Shown piece by piece: positions 35,701-43,801 of a stretch of DNA of 64,000 nucleotides (positions within the stretch are counted from its first letter, which is position 1; each line of letters begins with the position of its first letter). The notes below the pieces were generated by a model. The model had not been told where the DNA came from. It searched no databases and was given only the letters and a program-made list of their open reading frames with translations. The stretch comes from JBBQUN01 sp963717115 (lineage in GTDB: Bacteria > Actinomycetota > Acidimicrobiia > Acidimicrobiales > SZUA-35): assembly GCA_963717115.1 (NCBI GenBank), contig CAVQVO010000002.1, positions 62,001-126,000 on the forward strand, written 5' to 3'. A program made the position numbers and the translations under genes.

Positions 35701-36482
35701 TGCCCACCAACGCCCTCGACAACCTCGCGATCTGCTGGGACTCACTCGACGACCTCCTCGCATCCCTCGACGGCGAACAGTGGACGGTGCCGTCGCTGTG
35801 CCCCGACTGGGACGTCACCGGCATCGTGATCCACCTGGCCGCCATCGAACACATGCTCGCCGGCAAGCGTCCCGACGCCTTCGCCGAGCATCTCCCGTTC
35901 GAGGCGGTCGGCGAGTTCGTCGCCTCGACCGACGGGCAGTCGCCGGCCGAGATCCTCGACCGGTACCGCGAGGCGATCGCTGCTCGCCGCGCCGACGTGG
36001 CCGGACTGACCGACGACGATCTCGCCCAGCCGTCCCTCACCCCGGTCGGACCGGGGACCTACGGGCGCTTCATGGCCGTCCGGGTCTTCGATTTCTGGGT
36101 GCACGAGCAGGACATCCGGCGACCGCTCGGACTTCCGGGACACGAATCGGGTCCGGCGGCCGAGATGGCGATCGACGAGATCGAGTCGTCGCTGGGCTAC
36201 ATCGTCGGCAAGAAGGTCGGCCTCCCCGAGGGCATGGGCATCACGATCGACCTGACCGGTCCGGTGCACCGCACGATGCACGTCGTCAACGACGGACGGG
36301 CCAAGCGGGTCGACGCCCTCGAGAACCCCGACGTCGTGCTGTCCGCCGACTCGACCACCTTCGCCCTGCTCGCCTGCGGTCGGATCGATCCCGACGAGGC
36401 CATCGCGTCCGGCGCCATCTCCTGGTCCGGTGACGACGAGTGGGGCCGCAAGGCCGCCCGCTCGTTGGCGTTCACGATGTGA
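35700..36482 (+). CDS. Maleylpyruvate-isomerase-family (DinB-like, mycothiol-binding fold) protein
   Basis: This is a 260-residue protein. The N-terminal helical bundle has the family signature WTVPSLCPDWDVTGIVIHLAAIEHML and the downstream metal-ligand segment FDFWVHEQDIRRPLG. The C-terminal 90 residues form a small alpha/beta domain of the SCP-like type seen in this family (DLTGPVHRTMHVVNDG ... LLACGRIDPDEAIASGAISWSGDDE). Members bind a metal and often use mycothiol as a cofactor. The reaction here is unknown. Its stop overlaps the next gene start as GTGA. Confidence 0.8.
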   Translation: MPTNALDNLAICWDSLDDLLASLDGEQWTVPSLCPDWDVTGIVIHLAAIEHMLAGKRPDAFAEHLPFEAVGEFVASTDGQSPAEILDRYREAIAARRADVAGLTDDDLAQPSLTPVGPGTYGRFMAVRVFDFWVHEQDIRRPLGLPGHESGPAAEMAIDEIESSLGYIVGKKVGLPEGMGITIDLTGPVHRTMHVVNDGRAKRVDALENPDVVLSADSTTFALLACGRIDPDEAIASGAISWSGDDEWGRKAARSLAFTM

Positions 36483-37582
36483 TCCGGGCGCCGCTCGATC
36501 GCGACGAATTGGCCGACATCGTCGAGACCTACGCATCGTTCGGGGATCACCACACCGGAACCGGCGCCGACCACCGGACCGCCGAATGGTTGGCGACCCT
36601 GCTCGACTCCTGCGGCGGCGAGGTCGAAACCGAGTCGTACACCTTCGATCGGTTCGAGGCCGAGGCCCGTCTGTTCGAATCCACCGTTGGTCGATCGATC
36701 GACTGCCTCCCACTGTTCTACTCGGCGGTGGGGCACTGGGAGGTCGATCGTCTCGACGTCCTCGCCGTCGAGGCGTCGGTGGCCGGCGATGCCCGCGGGC
36801 TCGACCGCCACCTCGCAACCTCGGGGGGCTCCGGCGGTCTCGTCCTCGCCGTCGACGGGCCCGACGACCTGATCGTGCAGTGCAACCGCAAGCCCGTGGT
36901 CGAACTCGGCCGCCCCGTGGTCGTGGTGGCGGGCAATCGGGGCCACGCGATCGATCCCGACACCCGGCTGGTGTTCTCGTCCTCGCTCGTCGCCGGAACC
37001 AGCGCGAACGTCCTCGCCACGTTCGGTCCGACCGACGGCGCTCCGGTCACCGTCACCACTCCCCTGACCGGATGGACGCCGGCCGCCGGTGAGCGGGCGA
37101 CGGGGCTGGCCGTTTCGGTGGCGATGGCCGTCGAGCTGGGCCGGGAACACCGGGTGCGGTTCGTGGCCTGCAGCGGTCACGAGCTCGACCACCTCGGCCT
37201 GGTCCACCACCTCGACGGCCGGACCGTCGCCGGCGAGCGCGTGATCCATCTCGGCGCCTCGATCGCCGCGGTGGAACCCGGTGCGAACGGGGCACCCGAA
37301 CTGGGTTCGGAGCGGATGGTGCTCACCACGGCCACGGGCCGGGCTCGCGACGAGATCGCCCGGATCGTGCCCGACGGGAACTGGACGCTGCTCGATCCGA
37401 AGCGCTGGGGTGGGGAGGGTGGCACGTGGCAGCGGGCCGGGGCCGACGTCTTGTCGTTCCTGGGACGGTTCCGCTTCTTCCACACCTCGGCCGACACCCC
37501 GGCCAGCGCCACCGACCCGGCAGCGACCGAACGGGCCGCCCAGGTCGCGATCGCCGCCGCGCGCGTGTTCGTCGCGCGCTGA
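36479..37582 (+). CDS. M28-peptidase-like protein with altered metal-ligand positions
   Basis: This is a 367-residue protein from GTG 36479, overlapping the previous stop (GTGA). The layout resembles zinc aminopeptidases of family M28: an N-terminal segment with HHTGTGADHRTAEWLATLLDSCGGEVETESY, a PA-like insert (DRHLATSGGSGGLVLAVD), then a C-terminal lobe (AAGERATGLAVSVAMAVELGREHRVRFVACSGHELDHLGLVHHL). Where M28 enzymes have an H-x-D ligand pair and an EE catalytic/ligand pair, this protein has TGWTPAAG and HE. Zinc binding and peptidase activity are therefore doubtful. Confidence 0.6.
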   Translation: MIRAPLDRDELADIVETYASFGDHHTGTGADHRTAEWLATLLDSCGGEVETESYTFDRFEAEARLFESTVGRSIDCLPLFYSAVGHWEVDRLDVLAVEASVAGDARGLDRHLATSGGSGGLVLAVDGPDDLIVQCNRKPVVELGRPVVVVAGNRGHAIDPDTRLVFSSSLVAGTSANVLATFGPTDGAPVTVTTPLTGWTPAAGERATGLAVSVAMAVELGREHRVRFVACSGHELDHLGLVHHLDGRTVAGERVIHLGASIAAVEPGANGAPELGSERMVLTTATGRARDEIARIVPDGNWTLLDPKRWGGEGGTWQRAGADVLSFLGRFRFFHTSADTPASATDPAATERAAQVAIAAARVFVAR

Positions 37583-37615
37583 CCGTTCGGGTGTGTCGCC
37601 CACCGAACGGCTCGC

Positions 37616-38362
37616 TCAGGTGTCGTTGGCCGCCCGGGGTGCCTGACCGCTGCCCGCCTGCGGATCGGCGGCGACGGCCCGATCGAACCAGGCATCGGCC
37701 GATTCGGTGATCACCGTCCGTCGGAGCGAGGTCTTGATCCGGCGGACACCGGCGGGATCGTGACCGGCCAGACGGATCGCCAGCTCGTCGGCGGCGGCGA
37801 CGACCTCGGCGTCGGGCACGCTGGCGTAGGCCACACCGAGCGACACCAGTTCCGGACCGGCGATCCGGTCGCCGAGCAGCACGAGCCGGGCGGACAACGC
37901 CTCGCTGTGGCGAAGCCGCAGCCACGCCAGGTTCATCGGTGCCGCCATTCCCTGCTGGATCTCGCCGACCTGCAGGAACGCCTCGTCACCGACGACGAGG
38001 AAGTCGCAGGCGAGTGCGAGCGCCGCCCCACCGTTGACCGCCGCCCGCTCGAGGGCACCGACGACGATCCGATCGGTGTCGAACAGGGCCCGGTGCACCC
38101 GCCGCCACAGCGCCGGGAACGTCGGCACCCAGTCGGGCCGGGGATCGGCCGAGAACTCCTTCAGATCGAGTCCCGAACAGAACGCCCCACCCTCGCCGCG
38201 GACGACCACCACCGTGACCGCATCGTCGGCCTGCACCGCTTCGAGGGCCTCGGCCAACTCGACGACCAGCGGACCCGTCAGGGCGTTGCGACGCTCGGGG
38301 CGGTTCAACACCACGTGCCGGATCCGCTCGGACGGACGTTCGATGCGCACGAGTTCGCTCAC
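37616..38362 (-). CDS. Enoyl-CoA hydratase/isomerase family protein
   Basis: This is a 248-residue crotonase-fold protein from GTG 38362. The landmarks are RIRHVVLNRPERRNALTGPLVVEL, the oxyanion loop GAFCSGLDLKEFS, and AAVNGGAALALACDFLV with the second oxyanion Gly. One Glu sits at FLQVGEIQQGM; the next conserved segment is AAPMNLAWLRLRHS. It acts on acyl-CoA thioesters in the cytoplasm, as hydratase or isomerase. The gene converges with the M28-like gene (33 bp apart) and is divergent from the SDR gene. Confidence 0.88.
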   Translation of the reverse strand: MSELVRIERPSERIRHVVLNRPERRNALTGPLVVELAEALEAVQADDAVTVVVVRGEGGAFCSGLDLKEFSADPRPDWVPTFPALWRRVHRALFDTDRIVVGALERAAVNGGAALALACDFLVVGDEAFLQVGEIQQGMAAPMNLAWLRLRHSEALSARLVLLGDRIAGPELVSLGVAYASVPDAEVVAAADELAIRLAGHDPAGVRRIKTSLRRTVITESADAWFDRAVAADPQAGSGQAPRAANDT

Positions 38363-38424
38363 CGCGCCACCCTAGTTTTCCCTCCGATCCCGAGCGAGCG
38401 TCCCGGGCGTGCCAGGCTCTCGGC

Positions 38425-39156
38425 ATGCCTGAGACCGAAACCGCCCCCGGCGCAGACCCGGGCACCGAACTCGAGGGGCGGTCGATCCTGATCGCCGGGG
38501 CCACCGGTGGACTCGGTTCGGCCCTCGCGACCCACCTGGCCGAACGCGGCGCCACCCTCACCCTGGTGGCTCGCTCGGCCGAGCGACTCGAGGCCCTCCC
38601 GATGGCCGGGCACCGCCTCGCGCTCGATCTGCGCGATCCCTCGGCCTGCGCCACCGCCGTTTCGGAGGCCGTCGAGCGAGCGGGCCGACTCGATGCGGTG
38701 ATCAACGCCGTCGGGGTGGTCGCGTTCGGAACGATCGACGAACTCGACATGGACACCGTCGAAGAGCTCTTCCTCACCAACACCTTCGTACCGATCGCCC
38801 TGGCGAAGGCGGCCCTGGGCGCGCTCCAACCGGGCGGGGTCATCGTCAACCTGTCGGGCGTCATCGCCGAACAGAACCTGCCCGGTATGGCGGCCTACGG
38901 GGCCTCGAAGGCCGCCGTTGCCTCCTTCGACCAGGCCCTGGGCCGCGAGGCCCGACGCCGCAAGATCGCCGTGATCGATGCCCGCCCGCCGCACACCGAG
39001 ACCGGGCTGGCCGGACGGGCGATCGCCGGAACGGCCCCGAAGATGCCAACCGGACTCGACCCCGCCGTCGTGGCCGCGGTCATCACCGACGCCGTCGCCG
39101 CGACCCTCGGCGGTCGGGGCAGCGGGCGTGACCTGCCCAGCTCGTCCTTCGCCTGA
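38425..39156 (+). CDS. Short-chain dehydrogenase/reductase
   Basis: This is a 243-residue classical-SDR-like protein. The cofactor motif is ILIAGATGGLGSALATHLAERG (TGxxGLG form), then NAVGVVAFG, and catalytic Ser and YxxxK in VNLSGVIAEQNLPGMAAYGASKAAV. The C-terminus ends soon after the substrate loop, as is common for NAD(P)-dependent oxidoreductases of acyl or steroid substrates. The substrate is unknown. It is divergent from the enoyl-CoA hydratase with 62 bp between starts, so a shared promoter region is likely. Confidence 0.88.
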   Translation: MPETETAPGADPGTELEGRSILIAGATGGLGSALATHLAERGATLTLVARSAERLEALPMAGHRLALDLRDPSACATAVSEAVERAGRLDAVINAVGVVAFGTIDELDMDTVEELFLTNTFVPIALAKAALGALQPGGVIVNLSGVIAEQNLPGMAAYGASKAAVASFDQALGREARRRKIAVIDARPPHTETGLAGRAIAGTAPKMPTGLDPAVVAAVITDAVAATLGGRGSGRDLPSSSFA

Positions 39157-39212
39157 GCCCGGCAGCGGTCGAGTCGCGGGACCGGGAAACGTGGACCGAT
39201 GAGGGTGGACCG

Positions 39213-39638
39213 ATGAACGCCGTACTCGTGATCAGCACCGTCGCCACCTGGGGCATGGTCGGACTGATCTGGATGGTGCAGGTCGTGCACTACCCGATGC
39301 TCGCCGACTACTCGGCGCTCCGTCCGATGGAGGCCGCCACCGAACACGCCCGCCGGATCACCTGGGTGGTCGGTCCGTTCATGGCCGCCGAAGGTGTCAC
39401 GGCGCTCGTCCTGCTCGTCGAACGACCGGCGGCGATCGGGGCCCCGGCGGCCTGGGTCGCCGCGGCGCTGCTCGGGGTCGCCCTCGCCTCGACGGTGTTG
39501 ATCCAGGTGCCGCTCCACTCCCGGCTGTCGTCGGGCCACGACGACGCCGTGGCCCGACGACTCGTTCGCACGAACTGGGTCCGCACGGTGGCCTGGACCG
39601 CCCGGGGCCTGGTGTTGGCGGCAGCCCTGGCTGCCTGA
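39213..39638 (+). CDS. Small four-helix membrane protein (DUF1772-like)
   Basis: This is a 141-residue membrane protein with about four spans: residues 3-24, 51-71, 80-97 and a C-terminal one. The opening block GLIWMVQVVHYPMLADYSALRP and the later HARRITWVVGPFMAAEGVTALVLL are the recurring pattern of the small DUF1772-like membrane family. No catalytic residue is obvious. It follows the SDR gene by 57 bp on the same strand and may be in its transcript. Function unknown. Confidence 0.75.
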   Translation: MNAVLVISTVATWGMVGLIWMVQVVHYPMLADYSALRPMEAATEHARRITWVVGPFMAAEGVTALVLLVERPAAIGAPAAWVAAALLGVALASTVLIQVPLHSRLSSGHDDAVARRLVRTNWVRTVAWTARGLVLAAALAA

Positions 39639-40037
39639 GGCCCGAGGCCGGCGGAACGAACCCACCGACACCGGTCGACCCACCGGTCCCAATCGCCGGG
39701 TCGGCGATCGCCTCGAGCGATGATCGGCATCGCCCCAGGGCCCGGTTCCGGTGGACGGACGTGTCCGATGTCATCGGATCCGTGGGTCTGGGTCGTTCGG
39801 CCCAGACCGACGCCTCCACCAGCGACGTTGCGGTCGGTCCCCCATCGGTGTGACCGATGCCCCACCCCATGGGCGTTGTCTTCGCTCCGGCTTCGGGGCA
39901 CTCTGCCGAACTGAACGAGCGGTCGCGTGCATCGACCGCCCACCCCAATCAGCTTCATGCACCACCCCCCGAGCCCGGGATCGGCACGTACCGGTCGGCG
40001 CGTCGGGACGACCCATCGTCGAGCGTTCGAGGTTTTC
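39639..40037. other. 399-bp gene-free region with several short hairpins
   Basis: No supported gene. Short inverted repeats occur at 39692-39708 (6-bp arms), 39764-39778 (TCCGAT/ATCGGA), 39785-39808 (GGTCTGGG/CCCAGACC), 39843-39859 (CATCGGT/ACCGATG), 39884-39899, 39919-39939 (GCGGTCG/CGACCGC) and 39979-39996. It precedes the exoprotein gene at 40038. It could be a structured leader or RNA, or chance pairing in GC-rich DNA. Confidence 0.45.
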
Positions 40038-40826
40038 ATGCTGTCCACCGCACCGAGATCGATGTTCCGCGCTGCCCGATGGGCTTCGCTGACGATCGGG
40101 CTCCTCCTGTGCCTGACCACCGCGACACCGGCGTCCGCCGGCTCGGTCGACCCCTACCAGGGTGTCCCGGAGCGGTTGCGGACCGTCGAGCCGATTCCCG
40201 TCGCAACCGCCCACGACGAGATCTACCGGCTCTATCTGGCGACCTTCGGTCGCGAGCCCGAGGCCGTCGGCCACGCCTACTGGACCCAGCAGCGGGTGGC
40301 CGGCGCTTCGCTGCCGGCCGTCGCCGCCGCGTTCCTCGTCTCGCCTGAGGCCGATTGGCGACTCGGACCGGACCCGCTGCGTGACGTCTACGCCAACGCC
40401 TTCGGTCGCGAACCCGACAGCGACGGTCATCGCTACTGGTCGACGTTCCCCATCGCCGAGGTGCTCGCCGGCTTCACCAACTCGCCGGAACTCATCGCCG
40501 CCACCGGCACCAGCCCGTCTCGAGTGGCAGCCGTCACCCTGCCCGATCGCTGGGTCGACGCCGGGAACGGCGTGATGGTCCCCGAGATCCTCCTGGCCAT
40601 CCGGGCCTGCGAATCCCACGACGACTACCAGGCGGCCAACACCCGCTCGAGTGCTCGCGGTGCCTACCAATTCCTGAGCAGCACGTGGCGGGCCAACGGG
40701 TTCGACGTCCTGTTCTCGGCGGCAACGGCCGACCAGGCGAGCCGGGCCCAGCAGGACGCCGCCGCCGTGCTGGTCTGGGAAGCACAGGGCACCTCGCCCT
40801 GGAACGCCTCCGCACGCTGCTGGTGA
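40038..40826 (+). CDS. Secreted DUF4214 protein with a lytic-transglycosylase-like C-terminus
   Basis: This is a 262-residue exoprotein from ATG 40038. The signal peptide is at FRAARWASLTIGLLLCLTTATPASA. Residues 55-175 are a DUF4214 module (EIYRLYLATFGREPEAVGHAYW, then YANAFGREPDSDGHRYW). Residues 185-262 resemble an Rpf/transglycosylase-like domain (ILLAIRACESHDDYQAAN, GAYQFLSSTWRANG), with the catalytic Glu in CESHDDY. It probably cleaves or binds peptidoglycan outside the cell. GAGG lies six bases before the start; an upstream ATG at 39927 is in frame but gives an unlikely leader. Confidence 0.82.
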   Translation: MLSTAPRSMFRAARWASLTIGLLLCLTTATPASAGSVDPYQGVPERLRTVEPIPVATAHDEIYRLYLATFGREPEAVGHAYWTQQRVAGASLPAVAAAFLVSPEADWRLGPDPLRDVYANAFGREPDSDGHRYWSTFPIAEVLAGFTNSPELIAATGTSPSRVAAVTLPDRWVDAGNGVMVPEILLAIRACESHDDYQAANTRSSARGAYQFLSSTWRANGFDVLFSAATADQASRAQQDAAAVLVWEAQGTSPWNASARCW

Positions 40827-40853
40827 CCCCCAGAACCACGTAGGCCACCCCGG

Positions 40854-40899
40854 GCCGACGGGCCGTCGACCCCCACTTGTCGGGCCTCGGCCCGTCGGC
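40854..40899. terminator. Stem-loop downstream of the exoprotein gene
   Basis: Eleven-base arms GCCGACGGGCC (40854-40864) and GGCCCGTCGGC (40889-40899) enclose 24 bases. The structure sits between the stop at 40826 and the sulfatase start at 40961. There is no T tract, so either a terminator or a leader structure is possible. Confidence 0.5.
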
Positions 40900-40960
40900 T
40901 AGGACATGCTCCACCAGCCTTGGATCCCGGAGTGCCCGGGCCCGACCGACGGGGAGCGAC

Positions 40961-43312
40961 ATGAGCGACGACCGCGACGCGGCGGGAGCCGGAACGACGG
41001 CCCCCCCGGGACGAACCCTGCCACCTGGAAGGACCCTGCCCCCGGGAACGACCCTGCCACCTGGAAGGACCCTGCCACCTGGAAGGACCCTGCCCCCGGG
41101 AAGGACGATGAGCGAGTCGGAGCCGTCCTGGCCCGAAGAGGTCCGACCGCCGGCGGGCACGCCCAACGTCGTGTTCTGCGTCTTCGACGACGTGGGCTTC
41201 TCGGACTTCGGGTGCTACGGCTCCGAGGTCGAGACACCGGCCATCGACCGCATGGCCGCAGCCGGGCTCCGCTACACCAACTTCCACACCACCTCGCTGT
41301 GCTCGCCGACGCGGGCCTCCCTGCTCACCGGCCGCAACCACCACGCCGTCGGCATGGGCACGCTGGCCAACTGGGACATGGGCTACGAGGGATACCGGGG
41401 CGCCATCGCCCGAGAAGCCGGGCTCCTCCCCGAGACCCTCCGCGAGCTCGGCTGGAACAGCTTCGCCGTCGGCAAATGGCACCTCACCCCGATGACCCAC
41501 ACCGGGCCCGCAGGCCCGTTCCACCAGTGGCCGACCCAGCGGGGTTTCGACCGTTTCTACGGGTTCATGGACGGCGCCATGAACCACTGGGATCCGTTCC
41601 TCACCGAGGACAACCACCACATCCCGACACCCGACACCCCGGGCTACCACCTCACCACCGATCTGGTCGACCACGCCATGCGGTTCGTGAGCGACCAGCA
41701 GTCGGTGGCCCCCGACAAGCCGTTCTTCCTGTACCTGGCCTTCGGGGCCGGCCACTCACCCCATCACGTGCGCCGCGAACTCATCGACGCCTACGTCCCG
41801 GTGTTCGAGAAGGGCTGGGACCAGACCCGGATCGACCGCCTGGCCCGCCAGATCGAGATGGGCGTCGTGCCGCCCGACACCCGGCTCCCGCCGCGCAATC
41901 CCGGCGTCCCCGAGTGGTCGTCGCTGTCGCAACGCGAACAGGCGCTGTTCGTCCGCTTCCAGGCCGCGTACGCCGCCATGGTCACCCACACCGACGCCGA
42001 GATCGGGCGACTGGTGGCGCTCCTGGAACGGATCGGGGCCTTCGACGACACCATCTTCGTCACGATGAGCGACAACGGGGCCTCACAGGAAGGCAGCCAG
42101 GTCGGAACCCTGCACCAGGGTCGCTACTTCGAGCGGGCACCGATGACCCTCGACCAGTCGATCGAACGGATCGACGAGATCGGCGAGACCCAGTGGTTCA
42201 ACAACTATCCACTCGGCTGGGCCATGGCCGGCAACACGCCGTGCAAGTTCTACAAGCAGAACACCCACGGCGGCGGCGTCCGTGACCCGCTGGTGGTCCA
42301 CTGGCCGAACGGGATCCCCGATGACGTCCGGGGCACGGTGCGATCCCAGTTCCACCACGTGAGCGACCTCGTCCCGACCGTGCTCGAACTGGTCGGGGCG
42401 ACGGCTCCCACCGTCGTGAACGGCGTCGAGCAGATGCCGATCCACGGCACGTCGATGGCGTACTCGATGACCGACCCCGAGGCGCCGACCCGCAAGGAGG
42501 TCCAGCACTTCGAGATGCTCGGCCACCGGGGCATCGTGGTCGACGGCTGGAAGGCGGTCACCCGTCACGACCCCCGGGACTCGATCGACGACGACGTGTG
42601 GGAGCTCTACCACCTCGACCGCGACTTCGCCGAGATCGACGATCGGGCCGCCTCCGAACCCGAGGTCCTCGAGTCGTTGGTGGCCCGCTGGTGGGAGGAG
42701 GCCGAGACCTACCAGGTCCTGCCCCTCGACGAGCGGGCCGGGAGCAGCAGCCGCCTCAGACGGCCGGTTCGTCGACACTGGACGCTGTGGCCCGGGCTCG
42801 AGCGGGTTCCCTCCGATGCCGCCCCCCGCCTGCACAACACCAGCCACCGCATCACCGCCCACGTCTCGATTCCCGAGGGAGGGGCCGAGGGGGTCCTGAT
42901 CAGCGACGGCGACCAGTGGGCCGGCTACTCGATGTTCGTCCAGGACGGTGTGCCCTGCTTCCACTACCACTTCCCGCTGGAACGCCACGAGGTGCGGGGC
43001 CCATCACCGCTGACCCCCGGCGACCACACGGTGTCGTGGACCCTGACCAGGACCGGGCGGCTCGAGGCCACGGCCGAACTCGCGGTCGACGGCGTCACGG
43101 TCGGGACCGTCGACATCCCCCGGATCCTCCGGGGCTTCATGCCGTTCAACGGCATGAGCGTGGGCTGCGACCACCCCTCGCCGGTCGGCACCACCTACGA
43201 GGCGCCGTTCCGCTTCACCGGAATCATCGAGCGGATCGAGGTCGACCTGCTCGGCGACGAGCCGGGTCCCGACGCCGCCGCCGAGCACCGCTCGGAGATG
43301 GGCAAGCAGTAG
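40961..43312 (+). CDS. Arylsulfatase-family sulfatase
   Basis: This is a 783-residue protein from ATG 40961 (734 from the alternative ATG 41108). The catalytic core: NVVFCVFDDVGFSDFGCYG with metal-binding Asp, the formylglycine motif C-x-P-x-R in CSPTRASLLTGRNHH, GKWHL, and TMSDNGASQEG. The last 170 residues form a beta-rich C-terminal domain. It hydrolyses sulfate esters after Cys is converted to formylglycine; no formylglycine-generating enzyme is in the window. No clear signal peptide. Residues 19-48 are a TLPPGR repeat from an 18-bp tandem array, whose end also provides the ribosome site for ATG 41108. Confidence 0.9.
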   Translation: MSDDRDAAGAGTTAPPGRTLPPGRTLPPGTTLPPGRTLPPGRTLPPGRTMSESEPSWPEEVRPPAGTPNVVFCVFDDVGFSDFGCYGSEVETPAIDRMAAAGLRYTNFHTTSLCSPTRASLLTGRNHHAVGMGTLANWDMGYEGYRGAIAREAGLLPETLRELGWNSFAVGKWHLTPMTHTGPAGPFHQWPTQRGFDRFYGFMDGAMNHWDPFLTEDNHHIPTPDTPGYHLTTDLVDHAMRFVSDQQSVAPDKPFFLYLAFGAGHSPHHVRRELIDAYVPVFEKGWDQTRIDRLARQIEMGVVPPDTRLPPRNPGVPEWSSLSQREQALFVRFQAAYAAMVTHTDAEIGRLVALLERIGAFDDTIFVTMSDNGASQEGSQVGTLHQGRYFERAPMTLDQSIERIDEIGETQWFNNYPLGWAMAGNTPCKFYKQNTHGGGVRDPLVVHWPNGIPDDVRGTVRSQFHHVSDLVPTVLELVGATAPTVVNGVEQMPIHGTSMAYSMTDPEAPTRKEVQHFEMLGHRGIVVDGWKAVTRHDPRDSIDDDVWELYHLDRDFAEIDDRAASEPEVLESLVARWWEEAETYQVLPLDERAGSSSRLRRPVRRHWTLWPGLERVPSDAAPRLHNTSHRITAHVSIPEGGAEGVLISDGDQWAGYSMFVQDGVPCFHYHFPLERHEVRGPSPLTPGDHTVSWTLTRTGRLEATAELAVDGVTVGTVDIPRILRGFMPFNGMSVGCDHPSPVGTTYEAPFRFTGIIERIEVDLLGDEPGPDAAAEHRSEMGKQ
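41015..41104 (+). repeat. 18-bp tandem repeat, five units, encoding TLPPGR
   Basis: There are five units: 41015-41032, 41033-41050, 41051-41068, 41069-41086 and 41087-41104. The consensus is ACCCTGCCACCTGGAAGG, with CC-for-AC and CGG variants. A sixth, degenerate unit precedes at 40997. The array lies in frame in the sulfatase N-terminus, upstream of the conserved domain. Most units end in GGAAGG, a good ribosome-binding sequence. Confidence 0.9.
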
Positions 43313-43333
43313 TGGATCCGGGGCCGACGGTGG

Positions 43334-43738
43334 TCACGAGATCTCTCGAATGGCCTCCGCTCGCAGGGCCGCGGCCTCGTCGTCGGCCGCCTCGACGATC
43401 GCCAGCCGGCGGGCCAGTTCGACCCGACGGCGCTCGAAGCCCGCAGCCGAGACCCGGGCCGACGCCATGATCACCTCGGTGCCGGCCGCCTCGTAGACCC
43501 GCACCGAGCGCTCCAGCTCGGCCAGGACCGCCGGCCGCGTGGCGTCGGCCAGGCCACGACACACCGCCAGCTGCCGATCGAGATGGGTGGACAATTCCTC
43601 GAACTGCCACAGCACCTCGGCCATGGCGAGATCGGCGGCGACGATCTGGCGGACACTGTCGGTGATGGCCGACACCCGTCGGGCGAGCACGGCCTCGGGT
43701 CCCCACGATCGGCGCCAGCGACGGTACAACCCGAGCAT
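43334..43738 (-). CDS. Small helical protein of unknown function
   Basis: This is a 134-residue, Ala/Arg/Glu-rich protein predicted to be one long helical bundle or coiled coil (AVLARRVSAITDSVRQIVAADLAMAEVLWQFEELSTHLDRQLAVCRGLA, then ELERSVRVYEAAGTEVIMASARVSAAGFERRRVELARRLAIVEAADDEAAAL). No known domain. AGGAG precedes ATG 43738. It follows the second NarK gene by 63 bp on the same strand and may be the last gene of the nitrate operon; a role there is unproven. Confidence 0.65.
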   Translation of the reverse strand: MLGLYRRWRRSWGPEAVLARRVSAITDSVRQIVAADLAMAEVLWQFEELSTHLDRQLAVCRGLADATRPAVLAELERSVRVYEAAGTEVIMASARVSAAGFERRRVELARRLAIVEAADDEAAALRAEAIREIS

Positions 43739-43801
43739 GGTCGACTCCTTTCGATCGTGTCGACGATGGTAGTCGCGACCGCCGAGCCCGGTCGGGTCGG
43801 C

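Noticed and set aside
39639..40037. c-di-AMP (ydaO-type) riboswitch before a muralytic exoprotein gene, as found in some actinobacteria.
   Set aside because: I could not find the conserved core elements of that riboswitch in the region; only generic hairpins are visible.
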